Shown: positions 15,259 to 23,635, counted from the stretch's first letter. The stretch: 64,000 nt of DNA from Catenuloplanes indicus (GCF_030813715.1 NZ_JAUSUZ010000001.1:3720001-3784000), one strand, 5' to 3'. Made by a program: numbers and translations. The notes: generated by a model from the letters alone, not told the origin.

Positions 15259-15717
15259 CTACTGAACGGCACGGTAGCCCGACACCGCGTAGCAGCGACC
15301 CGCGTCGATCGCCATCGCGTCCGGCTCGAAGCCGAACGTGACCGGGTGCCCGTCCGCCGGGTCCCACTCGCGCCGCTCGTCGCCGGTCGCCTGCCGCATC
15401 CACACGTCCAGCTCGCCCAGCGTCGGCACGGGGACGTCCGGGTGTGCGGCCGCGGCTTCGTTCAGGCCGGTCGCGGAGACCACCCGGCCGCCCTCGACCC
15501 GCACGTCATAACGCGCGTCGACGAAACCGCGGGTGCATCCCGTGGTCAGCACGAACCGATAGCTCTCCGGCTCCGCCCACCGCGGCTGTGCCGCGGAAGA
15601 TCCCGGCGACGGTACGACCGGCGCCGATGCCGATCCGCCGCCGCTCGCACACCCGGCCGCCAGCAGTACCACGACCAGCCCCGGCCACCAGCGCATCACC
15701 GTCACCCGCATCAGCAT
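15259..15717 (-). CDS. DUF6174-like lipoprotein
   Basis: A 152-residue lipoprotein. The signal peptide ends in the lipobox LAAGC, followed by a Gly/Ser/Pro spacer. The mature domain contains SYRFVLTTGC, YDVRVEGGRVVSA, and DPADGHPVTFGFEPD, matching the small actinobacterial DUF6174 domain of unknown function. Two Met codons (15717, 15711) are possible starts. It is followed on the same strand by the Rieske gene and may be cotranscribed with it. Confidence 0.78.
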   Translation of the reverse strand: MLMRVTVMRWWPGLVVVLLAAGCASGGGSASAPVVPSPGSSAAQPRWAEPESYRFVLTTGCTRGFVDARYDVRVEGGRVVSATGLNEAAAAHPDVPVPTLGELDVWMRQATGDERREWDPADGHPVTFGFEPDAMAIDAGRCYAVSGYRAVQ

Positions 15718-15815
15718 GCCCTGCCAACGATCCCGGCGGCGTCCGGCCGGGCCCACGGCCCGACATCACCCGGCCGAGCGGCCGGTCAGTGCCGCGCACG
15801 GCCGGATGTCGGCGG

Positions 15816-16514
15816 TCAGGACCGGAGGTCGGCGAGGGAGGCGGGGCGGAGGGTGTCGGCGATGGTGGTGGCGAACGGGCGGCGGTAGGCGCCGGCGCTG
15901 ACCCGGGCAAGCATCGCCTGGCGGGCGGCCTGTTCGCGGAACAGCGGGTCCTCGACCTGGAAGCCGTGGACGCGGACGGTGGTGGCGTCGACGTCGGCGG
16001 GACGGGCCGGGGCGGTGAGGACGAAGCCGAAGAACGCGCGCAGCGCGGCCTCGCCGAGTGCGGCCGGGTCGGCGGCGGGGGTGAGCTCGAAGCTGTACCG
16101 GTCGCCGATGTCCTCCAGCACGCGGGTGCCGGACAGGCTCAGCGACCGCACCAGCGCGCCGTGCTCCCACACCCCGTAGGCGAACCGGCCGGCGGCCGCG
16201 TCCATGGTGTGCAGCGTGATCCGGCGGTCGGCGCCGGCCCGGAGCACGTGCGCGGGGAGCCGGGACGGCCGGTCGAGCGCGAACCGGCGGTCGCAGAGCA
16301 GCACGGCACCGCGCAGCGCGGCCGCGTACGTGACGTCGTCCGGTGGGCAGAGCCGGCCGGCCAGCGTGTCGTCGCCGATCCGGGTGACGTGGCGCGCGGG
16401 CAGCAGACCGCGGACCACTTCCTCCGCGTCGTCCACCGGACGGGGTGCGGCACGCAGTGCCGTGCGCAGGTCCGCGTCCCCGATCGCCAGCAGCGCCGTC
16501 TTCACGCCCATCAC
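15816..16514 (-). CDS. DUF6928 family protein
   Basis: A 232-residue soluble protein beginning MMGVKTALLAIGDADLR, with PPDDVTYAAALRGAVLLCDRRF and GRFAYGVWEHG, which I associate with actinobacterial DUF6928. No catalytic function is known. It has no signal peptide or membrane segment. The 196 bases upstream separate it from the divergent methyltransferase gene. Confidence 0.8.
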   Translation of the reverse strand: MMGVKTALLAIGDADLRTALRAAPRPVDDAEEVVRGLLPARHVTRIGDDTLAGRLCPPDDVTYAAALRGAVLLCDRRFALDRPSRLPAHVLRAGADRRITLHTMDAAAGRFAYGVWEHGALVRSLSLSGTRVLEDIGDRYSFELTPAADPAALGEAALRAFFGFVLTAPARPADVDATTVRVHGFQVEDPLFREQAARQAMLARVSAGAYRRPFATTIADTLRPASLADLRS

Positions 16515-16710
16515 ATTCTCCCTGCTCAGCGCCGTTCTGTTGCCGGATCATGATGCACCTCATCGAGGTACCCGGCCTGTCGGCGATCTGTCAGTGCACC
16601 CTTGTAGTCCGGTGGCGCGTCGCTCAGACTGCTTCGGAACCAAGGAAACGCACGCAGATTCGACAGTTAGTGAGTGGCGAGTGAGCAGTGATCCGAGTCA
16701 GCGTGGCGGG

Positions 16711-17310
16711 ATGCAGTCGAACTCCGGTGCGGCCTTCATCCAGCGCTTCCTCAAGAACCCCGCCCAGGTGGGTGCGATCGCCGCGACGTCGCCGGCGGTG
16801 AGCCGCCGGCTGGCCGAGCCGATCCCGGAGACCGGCGACCCGCTCGTGGTCGAGCTCGGTCCGGGCAACGGCGCGGTCACCGAGTGGATCCTGCGGCGGC
16901 TCGGCGGTCGCGGGCACCTGCTGGCGATCGAGATCGACCCGGTCTTCGCGGAGATGCTCCAGCGCAACTACCCGACGCTGGACGTGGCCGTCGCGGACGC
17001 CGGTGACCTGGCGAAGCTGCTGGCCGACCGCGGCCTCGGCACGGTCGACGCGGTGGTCAGCGCGCTGCCGTGGACCACGTTCCCGGACGAGCAGACCCGG
17101 CGGATACTCCGCGCGCTCGCCTCGTCGATGAGCCCGGACGGGGTGTTCACCACGATCACGTACACGACCGCGCGGATGATGCCGCCGTGGCGCCGGGTGC
17201 TGGCCGCGCTGAACGACACGTTCGAGACGGTCGAGCCGAGCCGGGCGATCTGGGCGAACCTGCCACCAGCCTTCGTCTACGAGGCCCGGCGCCCGCGCCG
17301 CACGGTCTGA
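16711..17310 (+). CDS. SAM-dependent methyltransferase, phospholipid/rRNA-adenine type, paralogue 1
   Basis: A 199-residue class I methyltransferase. The opening FIQRFLKNPAQVGAIAATSPAVSRR resembles phospholipid N-methyltransferases and the related KsgA/Erm group. Motif I is VVELGPGNGAVTEWI, the acidic end of strand 2 is LLAIEIDP, and motif IV is VVSALPWTTF. The ATG at 16711 matches the start of the downstream paralogue; an in-frame GTG at 16681 is possible. The neighbour at 17412 is about two-thirds identical in the core by eye, so this is a tandem duplication. Whether the substrate is lipid or RNA cannot be told. Confidence 0.85.
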   Translation: MQSNSGAAFIQRFLKNPAQVGAIAATSPAVSRRLAEPIPETGDPLVVELGPGNGAVTEWILRRLGGRGHLLAIEIDPVFAEMLQRNYPTLDVAVADAGDLAKLLADRGLGTVDAVVSALPWTTFPDEQTRRILRALASSMSPDGVFTTITYTTARMMPPWRRVLAALNDTFETVEPSRAIWANLPPAFVYEARRPRRTV

Positions 17311-17411
17311 CCAGGCGCGACGCCGGGGTTGTAACACATCCGGCACCGGCGTCGCGTATTTATTCACTCTTTCGACTGGTCTTCGAGCGGACTCTGAGGC
17401 AGCGTTGCGGG

Positions 17412-18029
17412 ATGCAGTCCAGCACCGCCCCCGGGGCCTTCGTTCAGCGCTTCCTCCGCAATCCGGCCCGGGTCGGCACACCGGCCGCCACGTCCGCCGC
17501 GGTCAGCCGCCAGATGGCCGCACCGATACCGGAGCACGGCGACCCGCTGGTGGTCGAGCTCGGGGCCGGGACCGGCGCGGTCACCGAGTGGATCCAGCAT
17601 CGGCTCGGCGGCCGCGGCCACCACCTCGCAATCGAGATAGACCCGGTCTTCGCCGGCCTGCTCCGCCAGCGGTACCCGGCGGTCGACGTGGCCGAGTCCG
17701 ACGCGGCACAGCTTCCCGCACTGCTGGCCCAGCGTGGGCTCGGCGCGGCCGACGTGGTGGTCAGCGCGCTGCCGTGGACGCTGTTCTCCGACGAGCAGGC
17801 GCGCGGCATCCTGGCGGCCGTCGCGGCCTCGATGGCGCCGCACGGCGCGTTCACCACGATCACGCTCAGCATGGGCAGCCGCATGCCGGGTGCCCGGCGG
17901 TTCCGCAGCGCGCTCGGCGCCACGTTCGAGGAGGTCACCCAGAGCCGCACGTTCTGGCGCAACCCGCCGCCCGCGTTCGTCTACGAGGCGCACCGCCCGC
18001 GCCAGCGCCGGCCTTCCGCGGGCAGCTGA
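17412..18029 (+). CDS. SAM-dependent methyltransferase, paralogue 2
   Basis: A 205-residue paralogue of the preceding gene. It shares FVQRFLRNPARVG, PIPEHGDPLVVELGAGTGAVTEWI, LAIEIDPVFAGLL, VVSALPWTLFSDEQ and a C-terminal PPPAFVYEAHRPR. Both genes have the same GCGGGATGCAGTC context at the start, so the duplication includes the translation start. The sequences have diverged mainly in surface residues, suggesting related but not identical roles. It is 101 bases downstream, probably cotranscribed, and followed by a terminator-like hairpin. Confidence 0.85.
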   Translation: MQSSTAPGAFVQRFLRNPARVGTPAATSAAVSRQMAAPIPEHGDPLVVELGAGTGAVTEWIQHRLGGRGHHLAIEIDPVFAGLLRQRYPAVDVAESDAAQLPALLAQRGLGAADVVVSALPWTLFSDEQARGILAAVAASMAPHGAFTTITLSMGSRMPGARRFRSALGATFEEVTQSRTFWRNPPPAFVYEAHRPRQRRPSAGS

Positions 18030-18042
18030 AACCGAAACGTCG

Positions 18043-18070
18043 CGGGGGTACGTCGGTCAGGTGCCCCCGC
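18043..18070 (+). terminator. possible terminator after methyltransferases
   Basis: GCGGGGG (18043-18049) pairs with CCCCCGC (18064-18070) 13 bases past the stop, followed by ATGGGTTTTG. The stem is short, so this is tentative. Confidence 0.4.
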
Positions 18071-18079
18071 ATGGGTTTT

Positions 18080-18150
18080 GCGCGACCACGACGGAAGTGG
18101 CAGGGAGGCCGCCCGCGGCCGACCGGTCTCCGGCGGGAGCGGCGGAACGC
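18080..18150 (-). repeat. dispersed extragenic repeat, diverged copy G
   Basis: Read on the reverse strand it gives GCTCCCGCCGGAGACCGGTC, then GGCCTCCCTGCCACTTCCG and TCGTGGTC. This is a variant of the family in which CGGGCACCGG becomes CCGGAGACCGG; the same variant occurs at 24344-24410. It lies between the methyltransferase terminator and the SARP gene start. Confidence 0.6.
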
Positions 18151-18224
18151 CACCACCCGCTGACCGGGACCGCATGGTTTTCCGCCTTCGAGTGGGGGTG
18201 CGCCGGCGGCCTACGCTCGGAGCG

Positions 18225-20861
18225 GTGCGATTCCAGGTGTTGGGGCCGGTGCGCGCGGGTGACGCCGTCCTGGCGCCGAAACCGCGGGCGCTGCTGGCCG
18301 TGCTGCTCGCCGTGCGCGGACGTCCGGTCACGGTGGACCGGCTGCTGGCCGAGCTGTGGCCGGACGGCACGCCGCCGACCGCGACCGCCACGCTGCAGAT
18401 GCACGTCTCCGCGCTGCGCAAGGCCGTCGGTGACCGGCTGCGCACGGTGCCCGCCGGCTACCGCCTCGACCTGACCGCGGACGTGCTGGACGCGGCCGAG
18501 TTCGAGCGGACCGGCGCGCTGGACCTGTGGCGCGGCGACGCCTACGACGACGTGCCCGCCGGCCCGGCCGTCGCCGCCGACGCGGCCCGGCTCGCGGAGC
18601 TGCGCCTCGACGCCCGGCGACGGTGGGCGGAGGCCGCGCTCGCGGACGGCCGGCACGCCGAGGCCGTCACCGAGCTGACCGGCTGGGCCGCCGCGGAACC
18701 CACCACCGAACCTCTGGTCCGCCAGCTGATGCTGGCGCTGTACCGGTGCGGGCGGGCCGGTGACGCGCTGATCGCCTACCAGCGGACCGTCGCGGCGCTG
18801 GCCGAGCTGGAGACCGTGCCGAGCCCGGCGCTGGACGCGCTGGCCGAGGCGGTACGCCGGCAGGACCCCACGCTCGACGCCCCGGTGCCCGGCGTGCCCG
18901 CGCGGCCGAACCGGTTCATCGGCCGCCGCGCCGAACTCGACCGGGCCGCGGGCCTGCTCGGCACCGCGCGGCTGCTCACCGTCGCCGGGCCGGGCGGCGC
19001 CGGCAAGACCCGGCTCAGCCTCGAACTCGCCCGCGCGCTCGCGGACGGGCACGACGCGGTGCACGTCGTGGAGCTGGCCGAGCACCGGGACGGTCCGCTC
19101 GACACCCGGCTGGCCGCCGCGATCGGCGCGCGCGAGGAGCCGGGCACACCGTTGCTCGCCACGATCACCCGCCGGCTCGACGGCCGTACGCTGCTGATCC
19201 TGGACAACTGCGAACACGTCCGGGCGGAGTCGGCCGCGCTCGCCGGTACGCTGCTGGCCGCCGCGCCCGGGCTCCGGATCGTCGCGACCAGCCGGGAACG
19301 GCTCGGCCTGGACGGTGAGGTGGTGTTCACGCTGGACGGGCTCGCCGCGCCGGACGCCGTGCGGCTGCTCGCCGACCGGGTCGCCGCGGTCCGCGGTGGC
19401 GCCGCGCTGACCGCCGCGGAGCATGCGGTCGCGGACGAGCTGTGCCGCCGCCTGGACGGCCTGCCTCTCGCCATCGAGCTGGCCGCGGCCCGGCTGCGCG
19501 CGCTGCCGCTCTCCGAGATCATGTCGCGTCTCGACCGGCGGCTCGACCTGCTCACCGGCACCGCACCGGTCGCCCGGCACCAGACCATGCGGGCCGCCAT
19601 CGATTGGGGGTACGACCTGCTCGACCTGCCGCAGCAGGAGCTGCTGCGGCGGCTGGGTGTGTTCGGCGGCGGGTTCGACCTGGCCGCCGCCGGTGAGGTG
19701 GCCGGCACCGACCCCCTCGACCCGCTCACCCAGCTGGTCGACCGCTCCATGATCGAGTGGCGGGACGGGCGATACCGCCTGATCGAGACCATTCGCGAGT
19801 ACGCCCGGGACCGCCTCGGCCCGGCCGAGCGCGCGGACGCGTACACCCGGCTCGCCCGGCTCTGCGAGAACCGCCTGGCCACGCCGCCGCCGGTGGACGG
19901 GCCCGCGCACACCGCGTGGCTGGCCGGGATCAGCGCGGACCACGACACGATCACGGCCGCGATCGACTGGGCGCTGCGCGACGGCGACGCCGCACAGGGC
20001 CTGCGGATCGCGGCCGCGATGTGGTGGTACTGGTGGGTGGCCGGCCGGATGGCCGAGGGACGCGCCTGGCTCGGGCGCGCACTCGGCGCGGGCCCGCCGG
20101 AGGCGTCGGCGTCCCGGGCCGCGGCGCTGCGGGCCGCCGCGTCACTCGCCCGCAACTCCGGCGACCTCACGGCGGCCCGGCGGCTCGGCGAGGAGTGCCT
20201 GTCGGTGCTCCGGTCGCTCGACGGCGCCGGCCGGAGAGGGCTGCCGGCCGCGCTGAACAACCTGCTGATCACCGCGCAGGCGCAGGAGGACTACCCGGCG
20301 TCGCTGGAGTTCGGGTACGAGGCGCTGCGCATCGCGGAGGAGCTGTCCGACGCCCGGATGATCGCGGCCGCGTCCAACAACACCGCGGGCACGCTGCGCT
20401 GCCTGGGCCGGCTGGACGAGGCAGAGGAGCTGTTCACGCGCGCGCTCGCCGGGTTCCGCGCGCTGCACGACCGCCGCGGTGAGGCGGCCGCACTGTCCAA
20501 CCTGTCCACCGCCGCACGGCGGCGCGGACGGTACCCGGACGCGCGGACCGCCATGCGGGAGGCGCTGGCGGTCTACACCGAGCTGGGCATCGTCGAGGGG
20601 CAGCTGGACGCGATCGAGGGGCTCGCGCAGCTGGACGTGCTCGACGGTGACCCGGCCGCCGGGCTGCGGCTGCTGGCGGTCGCGGAACGGGAACGGTCGG
20701 CGCTGGGTGCGCCGAGCTTCACACCCGACGAGATCGCGGACCGCGCCCGGGCTGAGGAGCTGGCCCGGGCGCGGCTGGGAGCGGCGGCGGTGGGCCGGGT
20801 GTACCGGGAGGCGACGGGGACCACGCTCGAGGCGGCGGTGGCGGGTCTGCTGGGCGGGTGA
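18225..20861 (+). CDS. SARP/BTAD-NB-ARC-TPR transcriptional regulator
   Basis: An 878-residue AfsR-like regulator. Residues 1-90 are an OmpR-type winged helix (FQVLGPVRAG, VDRLLAELWPDG, LQMHVSALRKAVG). About 95-225 is the bacterial transcriptional activator domain (GDAYDDVP, LMLALYRCGRAGDALIAYQ). Then come NB-ARC Walker A GPGGAGKTRL, Walker B TLLILDNCEH, TSRERLGL and GLPLAIEL, and C-terminal TPR repeats. Such proteins activate secondary-metabolite or developmental genes from direct-repeat sites. The GTG at 18225 gives the domain's normal first residues. No biosynthetic cluster is visible nearby, so its target is unknown. Confidence 0.92.
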   Translation: MRFQVLGPVRAGDAVLAPKPRALLAVLLAVRGRPVTVDRLLAELWPDGTPPTATATLQMHVSALRKAVGDRLRTVPAGYRLDLTADVLDAAEFERTGALDLWRGDAYDDVPAGPAVAADAARLAELRLDARRRWAEAALADGRHAEAVTELTGWAAAEPTTEPLVRQLMLALYRCGRAGDALIAYQRTVAALAELETVPSPALDALAEAVRRQDPTLDAPVPGVPARPNRFIGRRAELDRAAGLLGTARLLTVAGPGGAGKTRLSLELARALADGHDAVHVVELAEHRDGPLDTRLAAAIGAREEPGTPLLATITRRLDGRTLLILDNCEHVRAESAALAGTLLAAAPGLRIVATSRERLGLDGEVVFTLDGLAAPDAVRLLADRVAAVRGGAALTAAEHAVADELCRRLDGLPLAIELAAARLRALPLSEIMSRLDRRLDLLTGTAPVARHQTMRAAIDWGYDLLDLPQQELLRRLGVFGGGFDLAAAGEVAGTDPLDPLTQLVDRSMIEWRDGRYRLIETIREYARDRLGPAERADAYTRLARLCENRLATPPPVDGPAHTAWLAGISADHDTITAAIDWALRDGDAAQGLRIAAAMWWYWWVAGRMAEGRAWLGRALGAGPPEASASRAAALRAAASLARNSGDLTAARRLGEECLSVLRSLDGAGRRGLPAALNNLLITAQAQEDYPASLEFGYEALRIAEELSDARMIAAASNNTAGTLRCLGRLDEAEELFTRALAGFRALHDRRGEAAALSNLSTAARRRGRYPDARTAMREALAVYTELGIVEGQLDAIEGLAQLDVLDGDPAAGLRLLAVAERERSALGAPSFTPDEIADRARAEELARARLGAAAVGRVYREATGTTLEAAVAGLLGG

Positions 20862-20912
20862 GGCGGCGTCTTTGGCGATTCTTTGGCTGGGTCGCCGATC
20901 CTTGCTGACGTG

Positions 20913-21482
20913 ATGCGATCTGCCAGGTCAGCTGTGCTTCTGGTGGTGGGTGTGGCGGCGTTGCCGGGGTGCGCGGTGAGCGTGTCCCCGGGTGGCGGCG
21001 CGGCTCCTACCGCGGTGTCGATCACTGCTTCCGCTCTGCCCACCCCGTCAGCCGCTCTGCCCTCGTCCGCTCTGCCCTCGTCCGCTCTGCCGTCTCCAGC
21101 TCCGCCGTCCGTTCCGGCTTCTTCCGCGCACGGGTCCGCGGCCGGGCCGCGGGTCGTCTATCTACGCGTCGCCCGGCAGCCCAAGTGTGCGGAGGGCACC
21201 GCGGTGTTCCGGGCCGAGCCGGTCCCACTGGTCATCGAGTGGAAGATCTCCGGTGCGACCGGCGGTGCGCTGTCCGTCGACGACCCGACCGGCACACCCG
21301 GCACGTACGGCGCGGTCGACCCCGAAGGCTCGCTGGAGTTCTTCTTCTCCTGCGCCGGCGAGGTCGGCAGCACGGAGACGCACACGTACGCGCTCTACAC
21401 GGTCGGCGGCGGCCCGATGGACTCCGCAACCGTGACCGCCTCCGCCACGGTGCTCGACAAGGGCCTCGGCGCCGACTCCTAG
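20913..21482 (+). CDS. putative lipoprotein
   Basis: A 189-residue lipoprotein. The signal peptide MRSARSAVLLVVGVAALPGC ends with lipobox LPGC. A long Ala/Pro/Ser linker follows, part of it encoded by a perfect 15-bp tandem repeat (21056-21070, 21071-21085). The folded domain of about 110 residues (YLRVARQPKCAEG to SATVLDKGL) looks like an immunoglobulin-type beta sandwich with one Cys pair. I do not recognise the family. It is 11 bases upstream of another lipoprotein gene, probably an operon. Confidence 0.75.
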   Translation: MRSARSAVLLVVGVAALPGCAVSVSPGGGAAPTAVSITASALPTPSAALPSSALPSSALPSPAPPSVPASSAHGSAAGPRVVYLRVARQPKCAEGTAVFRAEPVPLVIEWKISGATGGALSVDDPTGTPGTYGAVDPEGSLEFFFSCAGEVGSTETHTYALYTVGGGPMDSATVTASATVLDKGLGADS

Positions 21483-21493
21483 GGAGATCCCCC

Positions 21494-22099
21494 GTGCAGC
21501 TTCGTCTCGCTCTGCCCGCCGTCCTGCTCCTCGCCACCCTCACCAGCGGCTGCGCCGCCATCCCGGTGTCCACCGCACCGCCCTCGTCCATCGCCGACGG
21601 TGCCGGCACCGGTCCGGGTCCGGTCGCCGGTGGTGCCGCTTCCGGCGCCGTTTCCGGTGCCTCGGCCGGTGCTGATTCCGGCGCCGCTTCCGGTGCCTCG
21701 GCGGAAAGTGGTCTCGGCTCGGTGAAGGACTCCGGTGCCATCCCCGACCCGTGCACGCTGCTCTCCGACGCCGAGGTCACCTCGCTCACCGGCCGCGACA
21801 TCACCCAGATCGACGAGGACGGCGCCCCCACCGGCGACGTCACCCGCTACTGCCAGTGGCAGCAGAACAGCGGCCAGCTCGCCGTCTTCCTCACCCGTAC
21901 CACCGCCGGCGACTTCCAGCTCGCCATCGCCGAGGCCGAGCCGGTCGACGGCGTCGGCGAGGACGCGTTCTGGCTCTCCGGCCACCTCTTCGTCCTCTAC
22001 GGCACCGTCCAGATCGACGTCTACTCCCGCGGCGGCTCCGACGGCGAGAACCTGTCCGACGCGAAAACCATCGCCACCACGCTGATCCCCCGCATCTGA
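21494..22099 (+). CDS. DUF3558-like lipoprotein
   Basis: A 201-residue lipoprotein starting at GTG 21494 with AGGGAG seven bases upstream. The signal peptide ends LTSGC. A Gly/Ala/Ser linker with repeated SGA units follows. The folded part has DPCTLLSDAEVTSLTG and YCQWQQNSGQLAVFL, which resembles the DUF3558 domain of actinobacterial lipoproteins (a DPC...CxW disulfide pattern). Function unknown. A hairpin with a GGTTCGCG stem lies 12 bases after the stop. Confidence 0.78.
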   Translation: MQLRLALPAVLLLATLTSGCAAIPVSTAPPSSIADGAGTGPGPVAGGAASGAVSGASAGADSGAASGASAESGLGSVKDSGAIPDPCTLLSDAEVTSLTGRDITQIDEDGAPTGDVTRYCQWQQNSGQLAVFLTRTTAGDFQLAIAEAEPVDGVGEDAFWLSGHLFVLYGTVQIDVYSRGGSDGENLSDAKTIATTLIPRI

Positions 22100-22110
22100 C
22101 CGGCTACCCC

Positions 22111-22131
22111 GGTTCGCGCGCGCCGCGAACC
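22111..22131 (+). terminator. hairpin terminator after DUF3558 lipoprotein
   Basis: GGTTCGCG (22111-22118) pairs with CGCGAACC (22124-22131) just after the stop at 22099. The same GGTTCGCG core recurs in the two larger hairpins at 22248 and 22389. Confidence 0.55.
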
Positions 22132-22243
22132 GCTGCCCGGACTGACACGCCGGCACCGAAGCCCACCAGAACCCGCAAGCGACCGACGCCACGCCACCAC
22201 CAGACCGTGGGGGCGTCCGGGGCTCGGCCCAGAGCGGAATACA

Positions 22244-22300
22244 AAACGGCCCCCCGGTTCGCGCTTTCCGCGAACAGGGGGGCCGCAGGCCGTGGAGGTG
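22244..22300. repeat. 57-bp direct repeat, distal copy (terminator block)
   Basis: Identical over 57 bp to 22385-22441. It holds a hairpin of GGCCCCCC plus GTTCGCG against CGCGAAC plus GGGGGGCC (22248-22284, one G-A mismatch, loop CTTTC) followed by GTGGAGGTG, the last eight bases of which match the 3' tip of tmRNA. Beyond it a TTCGA on the reverse strand (near 22313) sits where the tmRNA T loop would be. Confidence 0.85.
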
Positions 22301-22384
22301 CTGTCCGCCTACTCGAACCACACCGCCGGCCGCGACCACCGGAACGCGGGGCCTCCGGGGGCTCGGCCCCCGGAGAGGAATACG

Positions 22385-22441
22385 AAACGGCCCCCCGGTT
22401 CGCGCTTTCCGCGAACAGGGGGGCCGCAGGCCGTGGAGGTG
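22385..22441. repeat. 57-bp direct repeat, proximal copy overlapping tmRNA 3' end
   Basis: Perfect second copy of 22244-22300. Its last eight bases (22434-22441) are the 3' end of the tmRNA gene. The flanking sequence to the left (GGGCTCGGCCC, GGAATAC) is also similar in both copies, so the duplicated unit is about 75-80 bp with decayed edges. Confidence 0.85.
22389..22425 (-). terminator. terminator of tmRNA
   Basis: A 15-pair hairpin with one mismatch: GGCCCCCC and GTTCGCG against CGCGAAC and GGGGGGCC, loop of five. It begins nine bases past the tmRNA 3' end on the reverse strand and is followed by GTTTCGTATTCC. Very stable intrinsic terminator with a short U-tract. Confidence 0.75.
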
Positions 22442-22804
22442 CCGGGAATCGAACCCGGGTCCTTCGGTGAATCAACAGGGCTTCTCCGAGCGCAGCTTGC
22501 TGTGCCTCTACTCGGCCCCTCCGATCACGCAAGCGAGTCGGTGTGACGGGCCCAGTCGTGATTGGTCTCGCCGTGCAAGCCTCACGACGGGGCTTGCTTG
22601 GCCAGCCTTCTAGATGATGCCGGTGACTAGGCCGAAGGCGTGCCTAGACCGACAGAGCTGCTACTCGCCTCAGGCGGCGAGAGCGAGCTCAGAGCGCTTA
22701 GAGTTGGCGCTTATTACTTTCCAACGATCGATTTATGAGACGACGTTGGCTTCCTCAGCTCGCTTCCCCTGCGTCAGCATCCGAAGTCGAAACCAGTCAC
22801 CCCC
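22434..22804 (-). ncRNA. ssrA: transfer-messenger RNA (tmRNA)
   Basis: The reverse strand begins GGGGGTGACTGGTTTCGACT and ends GGGTTCGATTCCCGGCACCTCC-A. The 7-bp acceptor stem GGGGGTG/CACCTCC has the G3-U70 pair needed for alanylation; CCA is not encoded. The tag reading frame is at 22708-22670 and encodes ANSKRSELALAA followed by TGA, ending in the usual LALAA degradation signal. tmRNA with SmpB rescues stalled ribosomes and tags the nascent chain. The gene is on the same strand as smpB, with the CBM2 gene between. Confidence 0.96.
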
Positions 22805-22891
22805 TCGTCGAGCGTCGCCGGGTGGACGACGCAACCACACAAGATTAACGCGTCCCCGCGCGAACGTCACATGAGATACCCGGCCGGCGGG

Positions 22892-23554
22892 TCAGAAGCC
22901 GGCGCAGGGGGTGCCGTTGATCGTGCAGGAGACCGGGTTGACCTGGGCGGCGGTGTTCTTGGTGGCCTGGAAACCGGCCTGGATCTCGCCGTTGGCGGCG
23001 AGCGGGCCGCCGTCGAGGACGAGCGTGGTGCCGGAGACGGAGGCGGTCGCGTTCCAGAAGCCGGTGACGGCGATCTTGACGTCGGCCGGGTAGGTGAGGC
23101 GGACCTGCCAGTTCGTGTTCGCGCCGGTGGCGTTGCCGATGACCACGTTCGACACGAAGCCGTCGTTCCAGGTGCTGCCGAGCACGTACCGCGCGCCGAG
23201 CCCGCCGGCGGCGGGCGCGCGGGTGGGTGACGGCGGGGTGGCGGGCGCGGTGGTGCGCGGCGCGGCGGCCGACGGGGACGCGGCCGGCGAGGTGATCACC
23301 GGGGACGGTGAGGGCGACTCCTCCTCCAGCGGGTCCGCGGTGATGACGCCTTCCGGCGGCCCGGACAGCGCCGCGGTCGGGATGACGATCAGCGACGGCC
23401 GTTCGTCGTCCTCGGAGCGGCTGGTGAGTGCCCACACCGCGCTGCCGATGACCAGCGCGCCGATCACGCCACCGGCGATGGCGAGCCGGGACCGGGTGGG
23501 TGAGATGCCGAAGAATCCGCTGGTGGCGACGCCCACGGAGTGCTTGCCGGGCAC
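22892..23554 (-). CDS. membrane-anchored CBM2 protein without catalytic domain
   Basis: A 220-residue protein. Residues about 24-45 are a membrane helix (LAIAGGVIGALVIGSAVWAL) after a short cytoplasmic head, then a Pro/Ser/Thr linker of about 65 residues, then a C-terminal family 2 carbohydrate-binding module. The CBM shows YVLGSTWNDGFVSNVVI, NWQVRLTYP, VTGFWNA and GFQATKN. The usual N-terminal Cys of CBM2 is replaced by Ala; the only cysteines are VSC and PCAGF near the end, so the normal disulfide cannot form. No hydrolase domain is attached. It probably presents a polysaccharide-binding module at the cell surface. It interrupts the ssrA-smpB pair. Confidence 0.85.
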   Translation of the reverse strand: MPGKHSVGVATSGFFGISPTRSRLAIAGGVIGALVIGSAVWALTSRSEDDERPSLIVIPTAALSGPPEGVITADPLEEESPSPSPVITSPAASPSAAAPRTTAPATPPSPTRAPAAGGLGARYVLGSTWNDGFVSNVVIGNATGANTNWQVRLTYPADVKIAVTGFWNATASVSGTTLVLDGGPLAANGEIQAGFQATKNTAAQVNPVSCTINGTPCAGF

Positions 23555-23635
23555 GGCTGGTCTTCCTCCCGCGTTCCGCGACGAACGCGGTGGTTCGGCG
23601 CACCGGACGACGAAGGCTACCGCGGCCGCCCTCGG

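Noticed and set aside
18225-20861. Start of a secondary-metabolite cluster around the SARP regulator
   Set aside because: No polyketide, peptide or terpene synthase lies in the flanking genes; the neighbours are methyltransferases and lipoproteins.
22434-22450. A separate tRNA gene ending at 22434
   Set aside because: The T arm and acceptor 3' strand belong to tmRNA; the matching 5' acceptor strand is 360 bases away with a tag frame between.
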